Assembly (NCBI GenBank): GCA_900291925.1
Contig: UWYS01000004.1
Location: 682,001 to 746,000 of the forward strand
Direction of reading: 5' to 3'
Length of the DNA: 64,000 nt
Source of the DNA: Thecaphora thlaspeos
Taxonomy: Eukaryota; Basidiomycota; Ustilaginomycetes; Urocystidales; Glomosporiaceae
Part shown: one piece after another, positions 34,451 to 45,879 of the stretch
How positions within the stretch are numbered: position 1 is the first letter of the stretch
How the letters are laid out: every line of letters starts with the position of its first letter
The notes under the pieces: model-generated
What the model was told of the DNA's origin: nothing
What the model saw: the letters and a program-made list of their open reading frames with translations, nothing else
The model's database searches: none
Translations under genes and position numbers: made by a program

Positions 34451-37400
34451 ATGTCCGGACGGGCCAGCGATTCCGACGATGATACGTCCTGCTCCGGCGG
34501 ATGCTTCACCGCGGACCAGGTGAAATATCAGTACCTCGCGGGCTACTTCAACGCACATATGCTGCCACCACCGTCGTACCGCTACGTCTACCTCATGTGG
34601 TTTGTCGCTATCTTCGTCAGCTTCGTCCTCGGCCTCTTCCACCGGCTCAACCTCGGCGAGCACACTTATGTCGGCGCGGTCTGGAAGAAGTGGGCCGCAA
34701 AAAACCGGGTCTACAAGGTCGGCAAGCGCACCAACATCCACGGTAACCCGCTCGCCAAGTCCACCACCGGCCTCAGCCTGGTCGACGCCTACCCTCCCAA
34801 GGGAGCCGACGAGCTTCTTAGGGGTCCGCGGTCTGCTCCACCCACGCCCCGGAAGCGAAAGATCTTTTCCTTCCCCAGCTTCGGCCGCTTGGTCCTGCTC
34901 TTCTTCTTCGTCGCGGTGCCCATCTGCCTCACCTTGATCGGAGCCGATTTCATCGGCCCCAACGTCAGCCTCTTTGACTTCAGCGCCAGTTGGCCGAAAA
35001 ATGTGGCCACCACGGCCGTCGGCCTTTCGAGGCGTGCTGACCTGCACAGGCTTCGCAAGCGGGTCCTGTGGGGGCAGGGAGGCTATCCTGCTGTGACGAC
35101 CGTGCCTCCCATCGTGACGCTCCCCTACAGGACGTGGTGGACAATTGGCGACAGGACTGGCGACATCACCAGCGCTCTGGTTCCAATTGTCGTCATCATG
35201 GCGCTCAAGCACATCCCATTTGCAATTTTCTCGATGCGGGCATTCGGAGGCTACGCATTCGACCGGCTCTCATTCCTGCATAAGTGGGTCGGGAGGATCA
35301 TCTGGCTGTTTGCCACCACCCACCTCGTTACTTGGACGATCCAGCTCAACAAGGATCAGCGTCTCGGCGACCCGGTCTGGTCCTTTGTCTTCATGTGGAC
35401 CAAATTTCGGTGGGGATGGGCCGTAAGTGTCTCATTCCGTCGCCTTGATCCTAGACCCTTTGGCTCTCTTCGGTCACTGACACCATCGACTCGCCTTGTC
35501 ATTATCCCTGACCGCAGTCGTACGGCTTCTTAACGGCGCTGATGATCCTTTCGATCGGCCCAATCCGCGTCCGCTTTTACGAGTTCTTCTACATCGCCCA
35601 CATCGTCAGCGTTCTCGGCTTCATGATCTCGGCATGGATGCACCACCCTCCGCTCGGACAGTGGCTCTATATCCCGCTGGCCTGGTGGGCCGCCGATCGA
35701 CTAGCGCGTCTGCTCAAGATCGCCTGGGTCAACGGGCTGGGCTTCGCCGGCAGGAAGCCGCAGTTTGCGATCACGCCGTCCATCACCGTGACGGGCCACG
35801 GCCAGAGGCACCTCGCCAGCCTCGCGTACGCCAAGTCGTCCCGCGGCCACGGCACCATGCCGAGCTCGACTTCATCCCACACTTACAACAATAGCAACGC
35901 GGGGAATCTTCCTTTTGGCGGCAAGGCGGGATCGCATTCCTCAGCAGACGCCTACGGTCAACTATCGAGCCCGCCAGATGAAGTTGGGACCTTGGTCGAT
36001 GGCCAGGTTCCATCTCTACCTCACTCGAACAGCGTCGAGGGAAGAGCGACGGTCGAGAGAAGGGCCACCAAGTGGAGTGCCCGGTACGATCCCGTCCACG
36101 ATCTTATCACCGACTACGTCACAACGGGGACTTCGTCTGAGAGCGAGCCGATCAGGCACCAATTGGAGGATCCAGGCTCGACCCCCCTGACGAGCGTAGA
36201 CACGCAGCACCAGCAGTTTGGGATGTCGAGGGCGTCTGCGTTCTATTATGACAGCCAGGACACCTCGGACTCTCTGCCGCGTCCGCATCATTCTACCTCG
36301 CCGCAGTGGGGCCTTCGCTCGCTCAAGCCTCGCCCTGCCATGTCGGCTGACGTTGCCGCCGTAATCCGGCCTGGCTTTGCCTTTGTGCAGCTGCTGCCCG
36401 GCAAAACGCTGCGGCTCACTCTGCGCACGCCCAACAAGATGTCATGGAAGCCGGGGCAGTGGGTCTACCTCAACCTGCCCGGCGTGCGCTGGTTCGAGTC
36501 GCATCCCTTCACCATCGCATCGGCGCACGACGCCGAGTTCCCCGTCTCGACCGAGTCCGCGGATGTTGATCAGGAAAAGGGGCTCAACAAGGCGGACAAG
36601 GTCAAGGGCGAGGAGCGCACGATCGTCTTGCTGGTTCGCGCGCGCAAGGGCTTCACCTCGCATCTGTGGAACCACGTCGTCAAGCGGCGGCAGCAGCAGA
36701 TTGAGGCGGCCGCCGACGCGCTGTCCGGAGCGGCTGTTGGTGGATACGAGAGCTCGCTCCTGCCTACGGGCGCCATCGGCAAGGGCACTACGGGCGTCCA
36801 CATGCGCGCGATCGTCGACGGTCCCTACGGATCCGCCAAGCGCACCGAATGGGGCATCCACTCGAGCGTCGTGATCGTCTGCGGAGGGTCCGGCGTGAGT
36901 TTCGGCATGTCTGCACTCGAGCACCTCTGCGCCTGTATCGTTGGCGCCGAGAGGCTGGGCAACCGCGGCAAGGGCGGAAAGAACTTCCTGGTGCAGCGGA
37001 TTCGCTTCGTCTGGATTGTCCGCGAGTTTGCACACCTGCAGTGGATCGCGGCGCCGCTGCGGCGATGCATTGAGATGCTCTCGCCCGAGCAGCTCAGCGT
37101 CGACCTCTACGTTACGCACTACAATAACGAGAGCGCCGTCTCGCATCGTGCACAGGGCTCTGCCAGCTGGGACTTTGCACCGCCGTCCGCACCCTTCAGC
37201 ACGCAGGGGACGCGATCTAGCTACCTGTCGGCCATCTCGACCAGCGACCTTCCGCCTTCGGGCATGACCTCGCAGGCCGCCCGCTTCACCGACGAGACAG
37301 AGCAGGAGGAGTTTGACGTATCGGCCTACGATCTTACGCACTTCGACGGCGAGGACGAGAGCGGACCGACGGCGGCCGAGATGGAGATGAGCAAGCGCAT

Positions 37401-38403
37401 CCGGAGCGAGGGCAAGTTGCGTCGAGCGGCGACGCGTAAGGCGACGCTCAAGAAGAAGAACGGCCGCGGGCTGAAGGCGCTCGTCGGTCGTTCCATGTCA
37501 AGCGAGAATGCCAAGGCTGCAGCAGCGACGACGCCGGACAACAAGGCGGTACCTCTGCCTTACAGCGTCGAAGGCGGTGCGTTCCGCTCTCGACGAGGCA
37601 CCGTGACGGAGGCAGATCTAGGTGATCGACGCCCGCACTTGGACGGTTCTACGCACTCGCGCAATGACACGCTTGGCCTCGACATCGGCGCTCAGGGAGG
37701 CTTGCCGGGGACGATGTCGTCGTCGCAACGCACCGCCTACCTTTCGCCGGCGCCATCGCGGCCGTCGCACCTCGACCTGCCGCCGTCACCATTCGGGTGC
37801 TCGTCCTTCAACTCGCAGCAAGCGTCGGCAAACGGGTCTGGGCAGTCTACGCCCGCCTACTACCCGCGGTCGCGTCGCGGCAGCGCATCCTACAACAGCG
37901 GCACCCTCCCGTTGTACGGTTATCAGCGCGAGCGATCGGGGTCCTTCCACCAGGCTCCTCCCTTCGCTCCGGGCACGCCACGGCACTTTGACTCGCCGTT
38001 GCCGTCGGAATGGGACCCACGCGGCTCTGCCCTCTTCTCAGGGGATGGCCACTCGCGGCCGCAGAGCGTGTATCCCCTCGTCTCTGATCCAGGCTCTCGG
38101 TTCGACGCCATCTCGAGGCCTCAGCACGACGACGTGCCGATTGACATGGACGACGAAGAGGACATGGACCTGCGCGTCATTGCGGAGATGGCGAGGCCCG
38201 GCCACCCCAAGCTGGACCGGATCGTGCGCGAGGAGGTGGAAAACTCGCGCGGGAGGATCCTCGTGGCCAACTGCGGGCCAAAGAGCCTCGACGTCGTGCT
38301 ACGCTCCATCGTCAGCAAGCAGATCAACCTCGACCGCGTACGAAGCGGCGATCTGAGGGGCCACGTCAATGTCGTGAGCGAGTGTTTTGAATGGGGCGGC
38401 TGA
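34451..38403 (+). CDS. Ferric reductase/NADPH oxidase-like transmembrane flavocytochrome with large insertions
   Basis: Transfers electrons from cytosolic NADPH through FAD and two haems across a membrane, to ferric iron or another acceptor. It has 1285 residues in two exons, 34451-35422 and 35518-38403, with a GTAAGT donor and a phase-0 join. Six or seven helices lie before residue 410. The bis-haem ligands are visible as two HX13H pairs, H277/H291 and H352/H366. The FAD motif is HPFTIAS (653-659). The NAD(P)H motif is VVIVCGGSGVSFG (from about 775). The C-terminal nucleotide motif VANCGP (about 1240) and end FEWGG are normal for the family. Unusual are a Ser-rich linker (about 425-590) and a roughly 350-residue disordered insertion (about 860-1210) inside the NAD(P)H half. 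Typical FRE proteins are 600-800 residues. No multicopper oxidase or iron permease gene lies beside it. Confidence 0.88.
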
Positions 38404-38642
38404 TCGAAGTTCAAAAGGAGGAAACGGTGCGGAGGAAGAGGGATTCAATGGATGGACTCCACCTTGGCTACGGCCTGCAGCTGTAGACATACGACCATCA
38501 TCGCCGGCCCTGTATAGCTATAGTACAAAGACAGACGGACAATACGGAAACGATAAACGGATACGGACAAGCCTACCCTGCCTCGTTTTTCTTGTCGCCT
38601 TGCTTGCCTCGTTCTCGTGTGTCGAGCGAACGGGATCGATGC

Positions 38643-40978
38643 TTAATCCCAAGCATTCCCGCTACCGCCCCACGCGTCCGCGCCGGTACCTATGACGTCG
38701 GACTTATCAACCTTGTCCGACGCGGCCGCCAGGTGGAAGGGCATACGCAGTTTCTTGTTTTCCTTCCGATTCGCTTGGTCGGAAGAAAGGTCGGTAGATC
38801 GTTTACGCTTGTTGGATAGATCGATGATCTTTGCAACGCTACTTTGTTGTTGTTGTTCTTGCTGTGGTGGTGATGGTGGTTGGATGGTGGATTGTTTTGT
38901 CGTATGTGCGAAATAGAGGGACGGGGAGGTAGCGTCCCATGCGACTTTTCGCGTATCGTTCAATTTTTCTTTGTTCTTTGTCGTAGCGACGTTGGTGGTG
39001 GTGGAGGAAGCGTCTGCGTCTTCATCGTGTAGGTCCATATCGAGTTCTCGTCTCTTTTTACCACTTCGTGCTGCTCGTTTTCTCTTCTGTCCATCTTGAG
39101 GCGTAGTCGCTAGCGAGGATGGCGCGAAGGTGGAAGCGGAGAAGGAGGTAGTGTCTTCATGCACGCCCTCTTTGACTTTCGACGCTTTCTTCGTCTCCGC
39201 AGAGACGGTGGGCGGGCGGCGGGGCGATTCGTCTGTGACTGGTTCGAAGAAGGAGGATTTCAATGCGGTAGATGTAGATGATCGGTCGGTAAGAGAGGCA
39301 TGCGAGGCGGTCGTGCTGTTGCTCTTGCGGACGCGCGCACCGCCTCGTTTGTGTTTCTTCTTTGTCTGCTTCGCTTCGTCGTTCGCTACGGCAGCAGCAG
39401 AATGAGGACGAGCGACGGGATGGGCGCGAGCTTTGCCGTCCTTTTCGCGGTTTCGTCCTTCGGTAGGTGCGGAAGGGGCGGGCACGTCCATCTGTCTTCG
39501 TCGCCTTCTCATCTCTTCCGCCATCTGCGCTGCTTCGTCGTCATCATCGTCCTCGTCGCTCGCTCCTGCGGCGGCGGAAGAAGGGCCCTGTGGAACCATA
39601 CCGTCCCTCTTGGCGCGGATGTTTGCGTATCCGCAGTCTTTGCCCTGTACGCCGGCGCTCCTCTGCATCCTAGCTTCCAGTCTTGCCTCCTGCCTCTTCT
39701 GCTCCCTCGAGACCGGGTGGACTTTTGCGACGATCCGCTCGTTGTCCAGCACCTTGAGCGTCGCATGGACGTCCGTCAGCCTGTCCTTGTACCCGTCGAG
39801 CGCGGTGACGCCGTTACCGCGCAGCGAAAGGTTGGCGAGACCCTTTTTCTGCTTACCGTCGTCCGACGATGCTCCCGCGTCGAGAACGAGGAGGGGAGCG
39901 ATGGCGTCCAAGTCGGCCAGCCCGCAGTCTCCGCATTCGAGCACTTCGAGGCCGAACGCCGACTTGCCGTCCGCTCCCTTTCCCCATCGCTGGAGGTGGG
40001 GGGGTAGGCTGCCGAGGCGCTTGTTGCTCGTCATCCTCACCTCTCGAAGGGAGAGACAGGTCGAAAGGTCCGGTAGGCAAGAGGGGGAGGAGAGGTCGTT
40101 GTGCGAGATCGAGAGCTTCTTCAACGCCGGAACCGCGGCGGGCAAGGTGGATGGGAGCGAGGTGAGCCCGTTGTGTGAGAGAATCAAGGTGTTGAGCTCC
40201 GGAAGGTGCGGGAACGACGAGGGGAGGGTGGTGATACCGTTGTTGTTGAGCACGAGGGCCTTGAGTGTCTTGAGCGGCGAGATGCTCGAGGGCAGGGTGG
40301 TGAGGGCGCAGTGCGAAAGGTTGAGCACTGCGGTCGGGTCGGGTAGGCAGATCGTCGTTGCGAGAGGGCGAAGACCGTCAGCTATCTGCTTCGAACGCAG
40401 CGCTCAACCACCTGCGCTTCCATGTCTGGCGAACAGGCGCACTCACCGAACAGCGTCTTGAAGCTCTCCAGCCCTTCCGTCCCTGCATCGTCGAGCTTGG
40501 CGTTGCTCGAGAGGTTCAACCAGGTGAGGCTATCTCCAAACGCGCTCTTGGCCTGGCGCTTGGAGACGGCACGTTGACCTCGGATGATGGCCTTGCTGAG
40601 CCACACCAGCGACGTGAGGCCTTGTGGGTTGTCGTCGGACGGCTGGAGCGACGAGAGGTCGAGCTTGTGCAGGTTACCGAACTGGCTGAGCGTCGCCGTC
40701 ATGCCCCCGAGCGCCGGGAGCGGGTGCGAAGAGAGCGAGAGTTCGGTACGTTCCAGCAAGAATGGCTCCTCTTCCTCCTCCTCCTCTTCTTCGCCGGATG
40801 AGGATGAGGCGTCGTCGTTCGAGGTCGCGGGAGCAGGTGCCGAGGGAGGGGTGGCTTTGCCCTTGCCCTTGGCGAACGGCTGCTGTTGGTGCGGTCGTGA
40901 TGGTCGGGCCGACCTTGCGGCAGGCTTGAGGCCGCCTCTGCCTCGTTGTGCAGCTCCTGGATTGAGCGGCGGTGCCAT
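38643..40978 (-). CDS. Leucine-rich-repeat protein with long basic, probably nuclear, C-terminal region
   Basis: It has 738 residues in two exons, 40978-40447 and 40327-38643, with a GTGAGT donor and a phase-1 join that restores one repeat (KTLF then VLNLSHCALTTLP). The N-terminus is low complexity with a Glu run. About eight LRRs of the typical xLxxLxLxxN kind span roughly residues 80-300, including ALVLNNNGITTLP and TLILSHNGLTSLP. The rest is charged and disordered. It has several Lys/Arg clusters (GQKRKRAARSGKKRRELD, NKRKRSTDL), acidic runs, a Gln patch and an end GGSGNAWD. I do not recognise an ortholog; nuclear location is inferred from the basic clusters. Two in-frame ATGs lie upstream (41050, 41176). 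I chose 40978 for its better context (ATCATGGC). It is tandem with RMD5. Confidence 0.8.
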
Positions 40979-41476
40979 GATGTGGTCCGGCTGGTGGGTG
41001 CGGGAGTCGAGGGGGCGAGTGGGGGGGGTGTGGTGGGAGGAGGCCGACATCTGGTGAGTTTTCGCTGGAAATCTTGTCACTTTTATTTCCTCGTTGTTTC
41101 CCTCGCCCGCCTGACTTTTTTCTCTTGGTGTAGAGTTTTCCCGCCGGCATGGCGCCCGACCTCCGAGGCTCGACATGGGACAAGGGAAAGCGATACAATC
41201 AAGGCGGGAGAGATGGACGTGGCGTACAAGTACGGATTGGATGCGACGATGTGGAACGGATCAATGCGAAAGCGGGCAAGAACAAGGTAGATCCGATGAG
41301 ATCAAAGTCAAAGGGTAGGCACTGCGGCGCGTTCAGGAGGTGTGCAGTGTGCGATGCGGCGACGGTCGACGAGCCGGGGGCCAAGGAGATGTGATGGCGC
41401 CACGGCCGGCGTCGTCCACACGTCCAGGCAAATGGGAAGGTGGAGGAGCACAGCGAGGCGATGGCGCCACAAGAAT
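40979..41476. other. Gap between RMD5 and the LRR gene
   Basis: About 500 nt between two leftward genes. It holds the LRR gene's promoter and leader and the RMD5 3' end. Two in-frame upstream ATGs of the LRR gene at 41050 and 41176 could extend it. Otherwise I see nothing in it. Confidence 0.5.
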
Positions 41477-43170
41477 CTAGAAGTAGACGCGCATCGCCTG
41501 GGCCATGGTCGACTCGGAAGGACAGTACGAGCACTTGAATCGACTGCTGACGCTGTGCCGACGTCGAAAGGGCGAGGGGCAGAAGGGATGTTCAGTGTCC
41601 GAGGTCATCTAGTGGTACGCTACAAGCAAAGATGACCCCTTCAAGACGACTCACCCATTGCCCTTGGCCATCCGGCAGAGCGTATCGTGGCAAAGTACGT
41701 GGCCGCACGCTAGCATCATTGGCGGGTTGGTCTCGGTGCCTTGCTCCTTGCTGACCGGGCACGCAAACGTGCTGTGGAAACGCAGCTGCGGCGGAACTGG
41801 AATCTCAACCTGTGCCAGACGTCGATCGCGAGTGGCATCAGCATGGGTAGCGCAGGGGCGAGAGATGTCAGCGGATCTGTCGTCGTCCCAAGGCGAGCTG
41901 GCCTGTCTTTGACCACCGCAATCCTACTCACCGGCAGCTCGTCGGCTTGGCTCCACTCGTTCTTTCTCTCCTTCATCAGCGTCTTGACTTTGATGATGTG
42001 GCTGAGCGCACCACCCGCTCCGATCTCGACGCCAATCGACAGTGGCGCCTCCTTGGCCACACGGTGGCGGGCGCAGTACTCAATGCGGAACAGCGGCTCT
42101 AGGAACGGGGCGTGCACCAGCTGCGGATCCAGCAGCGGTCGGTAGACGAGCGGGACGTGCGAGGTAAAGTGCTCGTAGGTCCACATGTCCATCGGCTCGT
42201 CGTCGTAGCAGAATGGCGGGAAGCGAGGGCAGTAGGCGAGCATCGCGATCAGACGCTTGATCTCGGCCAGGTGGTCCTGCAGAAACGGCTGGAAGCGCTG
42301 ACGGAGGTAGGCGAGGGCGCAGCCGATGTTGCTGTGCGACAGCTGCTCCTCCTGCGTCGACAGCCCTGACGAACCCGCCGCATTGCCACCACCGCCAGCG
42401 GCGGCGGCGTCCATATCGAAATTCTCGCCGTCTGGGTCTAGGTTGGCCGTAGATCGGTGCTTGTGGAACGGCGTGCCTCGCAGCGGGGAGGGTGAGACGC
42501 CAGAGGCGATCCGGATGAACTGGCTGCGATGGAGCGCAAACTCGAGCGGGCTCTGCCGGCTCTCAAGAAAAGGCCTATTCTTCTGCGCCCATTCGATAGC
42601 CAAAGAGAGATCGCCGGCTCGGATGCTGTCGAGGATGGCGTGGAGGTCGGTGAACGTGGAAGAGACGCGCGGCTCGATGGGAAGTGCCGCTTCGTCGGCG
42701 AACGTCTTGGCCCCGGCCCAGTCGCCCTGACGGAGCAAGTGCTCGAGGATGACACCCTCGAGCGCCTTCTGAGCCTTCGTGCTGGAAAAGAGAGTTGGGT
42801 CGGCAACGCCATCGACGTTTGTGGGGAACCTTTTGTCAAGCGCCTTGAAGGCCTTGCTGAGGGCCCCGTAGAACTCCTTTTGCCTCTCCGCGACGCTGCG
42901 CTGCGTCGACTCGACGAGCGGCTTGAGTTCGGCGACTAGCACTGCAGGGTCCGCTGAGCCGCCGCTTCCGCCTACCGAAGCAGGAGCGGAGGCGGGAGTG
43001 GATGACTCGGTGGCCAGGCTGGCCTTTGCCCTTTCGACGTGGGCGATAAGGCGGTCGATGGAGTCGTGGACGGTCGGATTGGTGGCTGCGGCGCGGGAGC
43101 TGGATGAAGTGGAGTGGAGACCGGGTGCTCGCTTGCTGAGCTGATCGAGGCTCTTCTGTAAACCGTCCAT
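41477..43170 (-). CDS. RMD5: GID/CTLH ubiquitin-ligase subunit Rmd5/Gid2 (RMND5)
   Basis: RING subunit of the GID (CTLH) E3 ligase, which in yeast degrades gluconeogenic enzymes when glucose returns. It has 486 residues in three exons: 43170-41932, 41809-41655 and 41543-41477. Both donors are GTGAGT. The N-terminus is helical (MDGLQKSLDQLSKRAPG). A CTLH/CRA region follows (HAILDSIRAGDLSLAIEWAQ through QFIRIASG), with an Ala/Gly-rich insertion at about 270-290. The C-terminus has the degenerate RING typical of Rmd5: FACPVSKEQGTETNPPMML, ACGHVLC and, across intron 2, RFKCSYCPSES, ending QAMRVYF. This closely matches the RMND5 terminus. The catalytic RING depends on two short terminal exons, which open-frame scanning alone would miss. 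The start was chosen because the open frame upstream lacks another ATG and looks non-coding. Confidence 0.94.
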
Positions 43171-43969
43171 GATGGAAGCAGGCCGTCGACCGGCGAGCGG
43201 TGGTTGCTGGCTGACGACTAACAGACAGGCGGCCGCCGAGAGGCAGCCCGGGCGGCGAAGATCGAAGGCGGCCCTGCTGTAGCGGTTTGAGTTGGGGAGG
43301 CGAGGAGGCGAGGGGGCTTTTGGAACGGTAGAGACAGGTCGAGGCGGGCGGTAGGGATGGCGAGGGTGGTGGTGGTGGTGGTGGTGGAGGTGGTGTCCCG
43401 AGGCGGGGGGCGTCGGGCCCGCAGAGATGGTCAGGGGCACCGCCCTCGCACGGCTCCACACGCCGACGCCGCGCATCCTCCCCGCACGTCCCTTTCTCGC
43501 AGCAATTGCCGGGCAAGGCATCACCACCGTCATCACCACCATTCCTCCTTCAAAGCTACTCGACAGCCTCGCTCCACATCTCAACCACCTCATACTCAGC
43601 GGCGCAATCAGATCATCATCACCGCCGGGGGCCAGGAGGAAGTGGCAGCCAATTGTTCCTTTCAGAATAATCTTGCATCATAGTGAGGACAGAGAAAGGG
43701 GATTAGGAGGCGGCAACATCGAAGAAAAAAGTGTCTCCAGCGAGCACCCTAAGCACGCCAGTATAAGCGGGAAAGGAAAAGACTTCAGAGCCGAAGAAAC
43801 GTTTCCGAAAGGCAGAGCAAGGCCGGACGAGTACGAAAGCGGCCCGAGGAAGAACAAGCAAATACTTATAACGTAGCGGGTAGCAGTTGAGGAAGAGCCG
43901 CCCGGACGGCCCTCGCCCCTTCCCTCCTCAGCCCCGTTACAGTGGCCTTCGATGTGTGGTTCGCGCTTC
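43171..43969. other. Gap between KRE6-like gene 3' end and RMD5 promoter
   Basis: About 800 nt between leftward genes. The right of RMD5 carries a GTG/CAC trinucleotide run (about 43366-43394) in its leader. An open frame on the plus strand (43427-43876) is antisense to this promoter and was not accepted. No other feature is seen. Confidence 0.5.
43366..43394. repeat. GTG trinucleotide run in the RMD5 leader
   Basis: About nine near-perfect GTG units, reading as CAC on the RMD5 strand, roughly 200 nt upstream of its start codon. Confidence 0.7.
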
Positions 43970-45879
43970 TCAACACGTTCCGTTGGCCAGCTTGTTGGTT
44001 GGCCAGTCGTAGGCGTCGGTGAACAGCGTCAGGTTGGGGTTGGAGTAGACCTTGATGTGGTCCTCAATGTACTGGGCCGTGGGATAGTCCTTGGGGTCGC
44101 AGCTGATCTTGATCGCATCCGGCCTCTGGTAGACTCGGACATAGTCAAAGCTGCGTGGGGAACGGCACGAGGGCGGAAGGAAGAGAAAGATTAGGGTGAG
44201 CCAGAAGGTGGATTGATTTGGCGTCAGTCGCAAGTCGTTCGCTCGCTCCTTTCAGATGCAGTGCAAGAAAGGAAAGGGGCCAACGCCGATACTCACGCCA
44301 TGTAGGCCGGGAACGTGACGCCGCCCGAGTCAAAGTTGACTGGCTGGAAGCCAGATGCGATGCCAAGATTCATGATGATCGCCATCGGCTCGGTCGGCAC
44401 CGTTCGCTGCCCGACGTCGAGCTCGGGAACGGGACCGATCGAGGATCCCGTCACCTTCCACGTCGGCTTGCCGTCTATGTACCAAACGACCCATCCACTG
44501 CCGTCGGCATTCCAGTCTGGCTCGTAGGCGAGGCCATACGTGACATATTCTGAGTCGGTATCGAAGAAGGCGCCGTCGGGGATCTGCGTAACGCACGAGA
44601 CGGCCTCCTGCAGCGTTGATCCGGTGTAGCTGTTGAACTGGGTAATGGTGTCGTTGTAGATCGTGGCGGTACTGTTGTCCCACTCGTAGCCGACGTCGAA
44701 AGGTGCCGTCTGGATCGACTGCGAAGCGAATGAGTGCGTCTCGCCGTTGTGCGTCTGGATCTGAGCCTCGAGGATGTCGAGCTCGGGGGCGGAGCGGCCA
44801 ACGCCATTGTTGGGGCCAGGGTGGTCCTGCCCGGGGCAAGTGCACGAGGGCGTACGCATTCCAGGTAACAGGTTGAGCCGCCCATTAGTGGCAAACTCGG
44901 CGGTCGAGTGGAGTGTCTCGTAGGGGCCGCTGCCGTTGACGAACATCTGGCCGTCGAGGATGCCCGTATCACACGACTGGTAGCTGTAGGGCCACATGCC
45001 GTGTGTCGAGGCGAGGTAGCCGGGTCGCCCTAGATTGCCCATGATCCAGGCGGCGGGCCAGTATCCCATGGTGGTCGGCTTGCCGGGCTGCTTAATGTTG
45101 AACTCAATGTACCCGCCTTGGAAGCAAAACTTGTTCCAGGACTGGACCATGCCGGATTGGAAGTTGAGGTTGTGGGTCGTCTTTTCCTCCATATTCAGGA
45201 GCAGTGCGCCGCCGGTCGTGTTGACGGCCTCTGGAGAGTACCACTCAAAGTCGAACGTCGCGCCATAGTAGAAATCCATGGCCTCCCAGAAGGGGTCGTC
45301 GCCCGGCCAGAAGGTGCGGCCCTCTTGCTCGAACTCGTCGCTAAAGACCAGCTGGTAGTTGACGCCCTGGAGCTGGATAGTCTTAAATTCATCGGGGGTG
45401 TCGGTGTCAATCAGCTGGCGGATTTGGAGCTCTGGGACCTGACCGGATCCATTAGTCCCGCCGATGTTGTAGGCGCCATTGGTGCTGTGGTCAAAGACCT
45501 TGAGGACATTTGCGAGAATGGGGTATCCGGCGAACAGCATCAGCAGGGCGAGACCGATGAGGGCGAGGGTAAGGATGTTGAGGAAGCCGCGCACCGAGAA
45601 GGCGCGCGACGACTTATCCCAGTCGGCATCGGGGTTGTGGAGATAGTCGTCCGGCTCGGTGTCCTTGCTGTCGAGGAGCTGCGCGCTCTGGGTCCCGGCA
45701 TACCTGTTCGACGAGCTGCCGACGGCGGCGGCGGGCATGTACTTGCCGCGGTCATCGCCGCCATTGGCCCTGGCGCGGAGGTGCGAATAGGGCCCAAACT
45801 CGGAGCCTCCGACGTTGGAGGATCCGTCGCTGGTGGTGCCGTTGTTTCGGGCGGCGCCGTGAGAACGGGCGGAGGACAT
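43970..45879 (-). CDS. KRE6: Kre6/Skn1-family beta-1,6-glucan synthesis-associated protein
   Basis: Type II membrane glycoprotein of the secretory route needed for beta-1,6-glucan in the wall. Its lumenal domain has the GH16 fold (PF03935). It has 587 residues in two exons, 45879-44297 and 44150-43970, with a GTGAGT donor and a phase-2 join that restores YMAFDYVRVYQRP. A cytosolic N-tail of about 95 residues precedes one transmembrane helix (about 98-120, ILTLALIGLALLMLFAGYP). The lumenal part has YQLVFSDEFEQEGRTF, KFCFQGGYIEFNIKQPG, GYWPAAWIMGNLGRPGY and the catalytic-type ELDILE near 366-371. It ends with a Cys-containing segment. Coding-like sequence continues in frame about 50 residues upstream of the ATG at 45879, but without an ATG, so an upstream exon may exist. 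Skn1 cannot be told from Kre6 here. Confidence 0.92.

Noticed and set aside
43171..43593. Extending RMD5 about 140 codons upstream
   Set aside because: The extension lacks an ATG, contains repeats and reads as promoter sequence. MDGLQKSL is a normal Rmd5 start.
43427..43876. A 149-codon open frame on the plus strand, antisense to the RMD5 leader
   Set aside because: No domain or conserved motif is visible and it overlaps simple-sequence promoter DNA.
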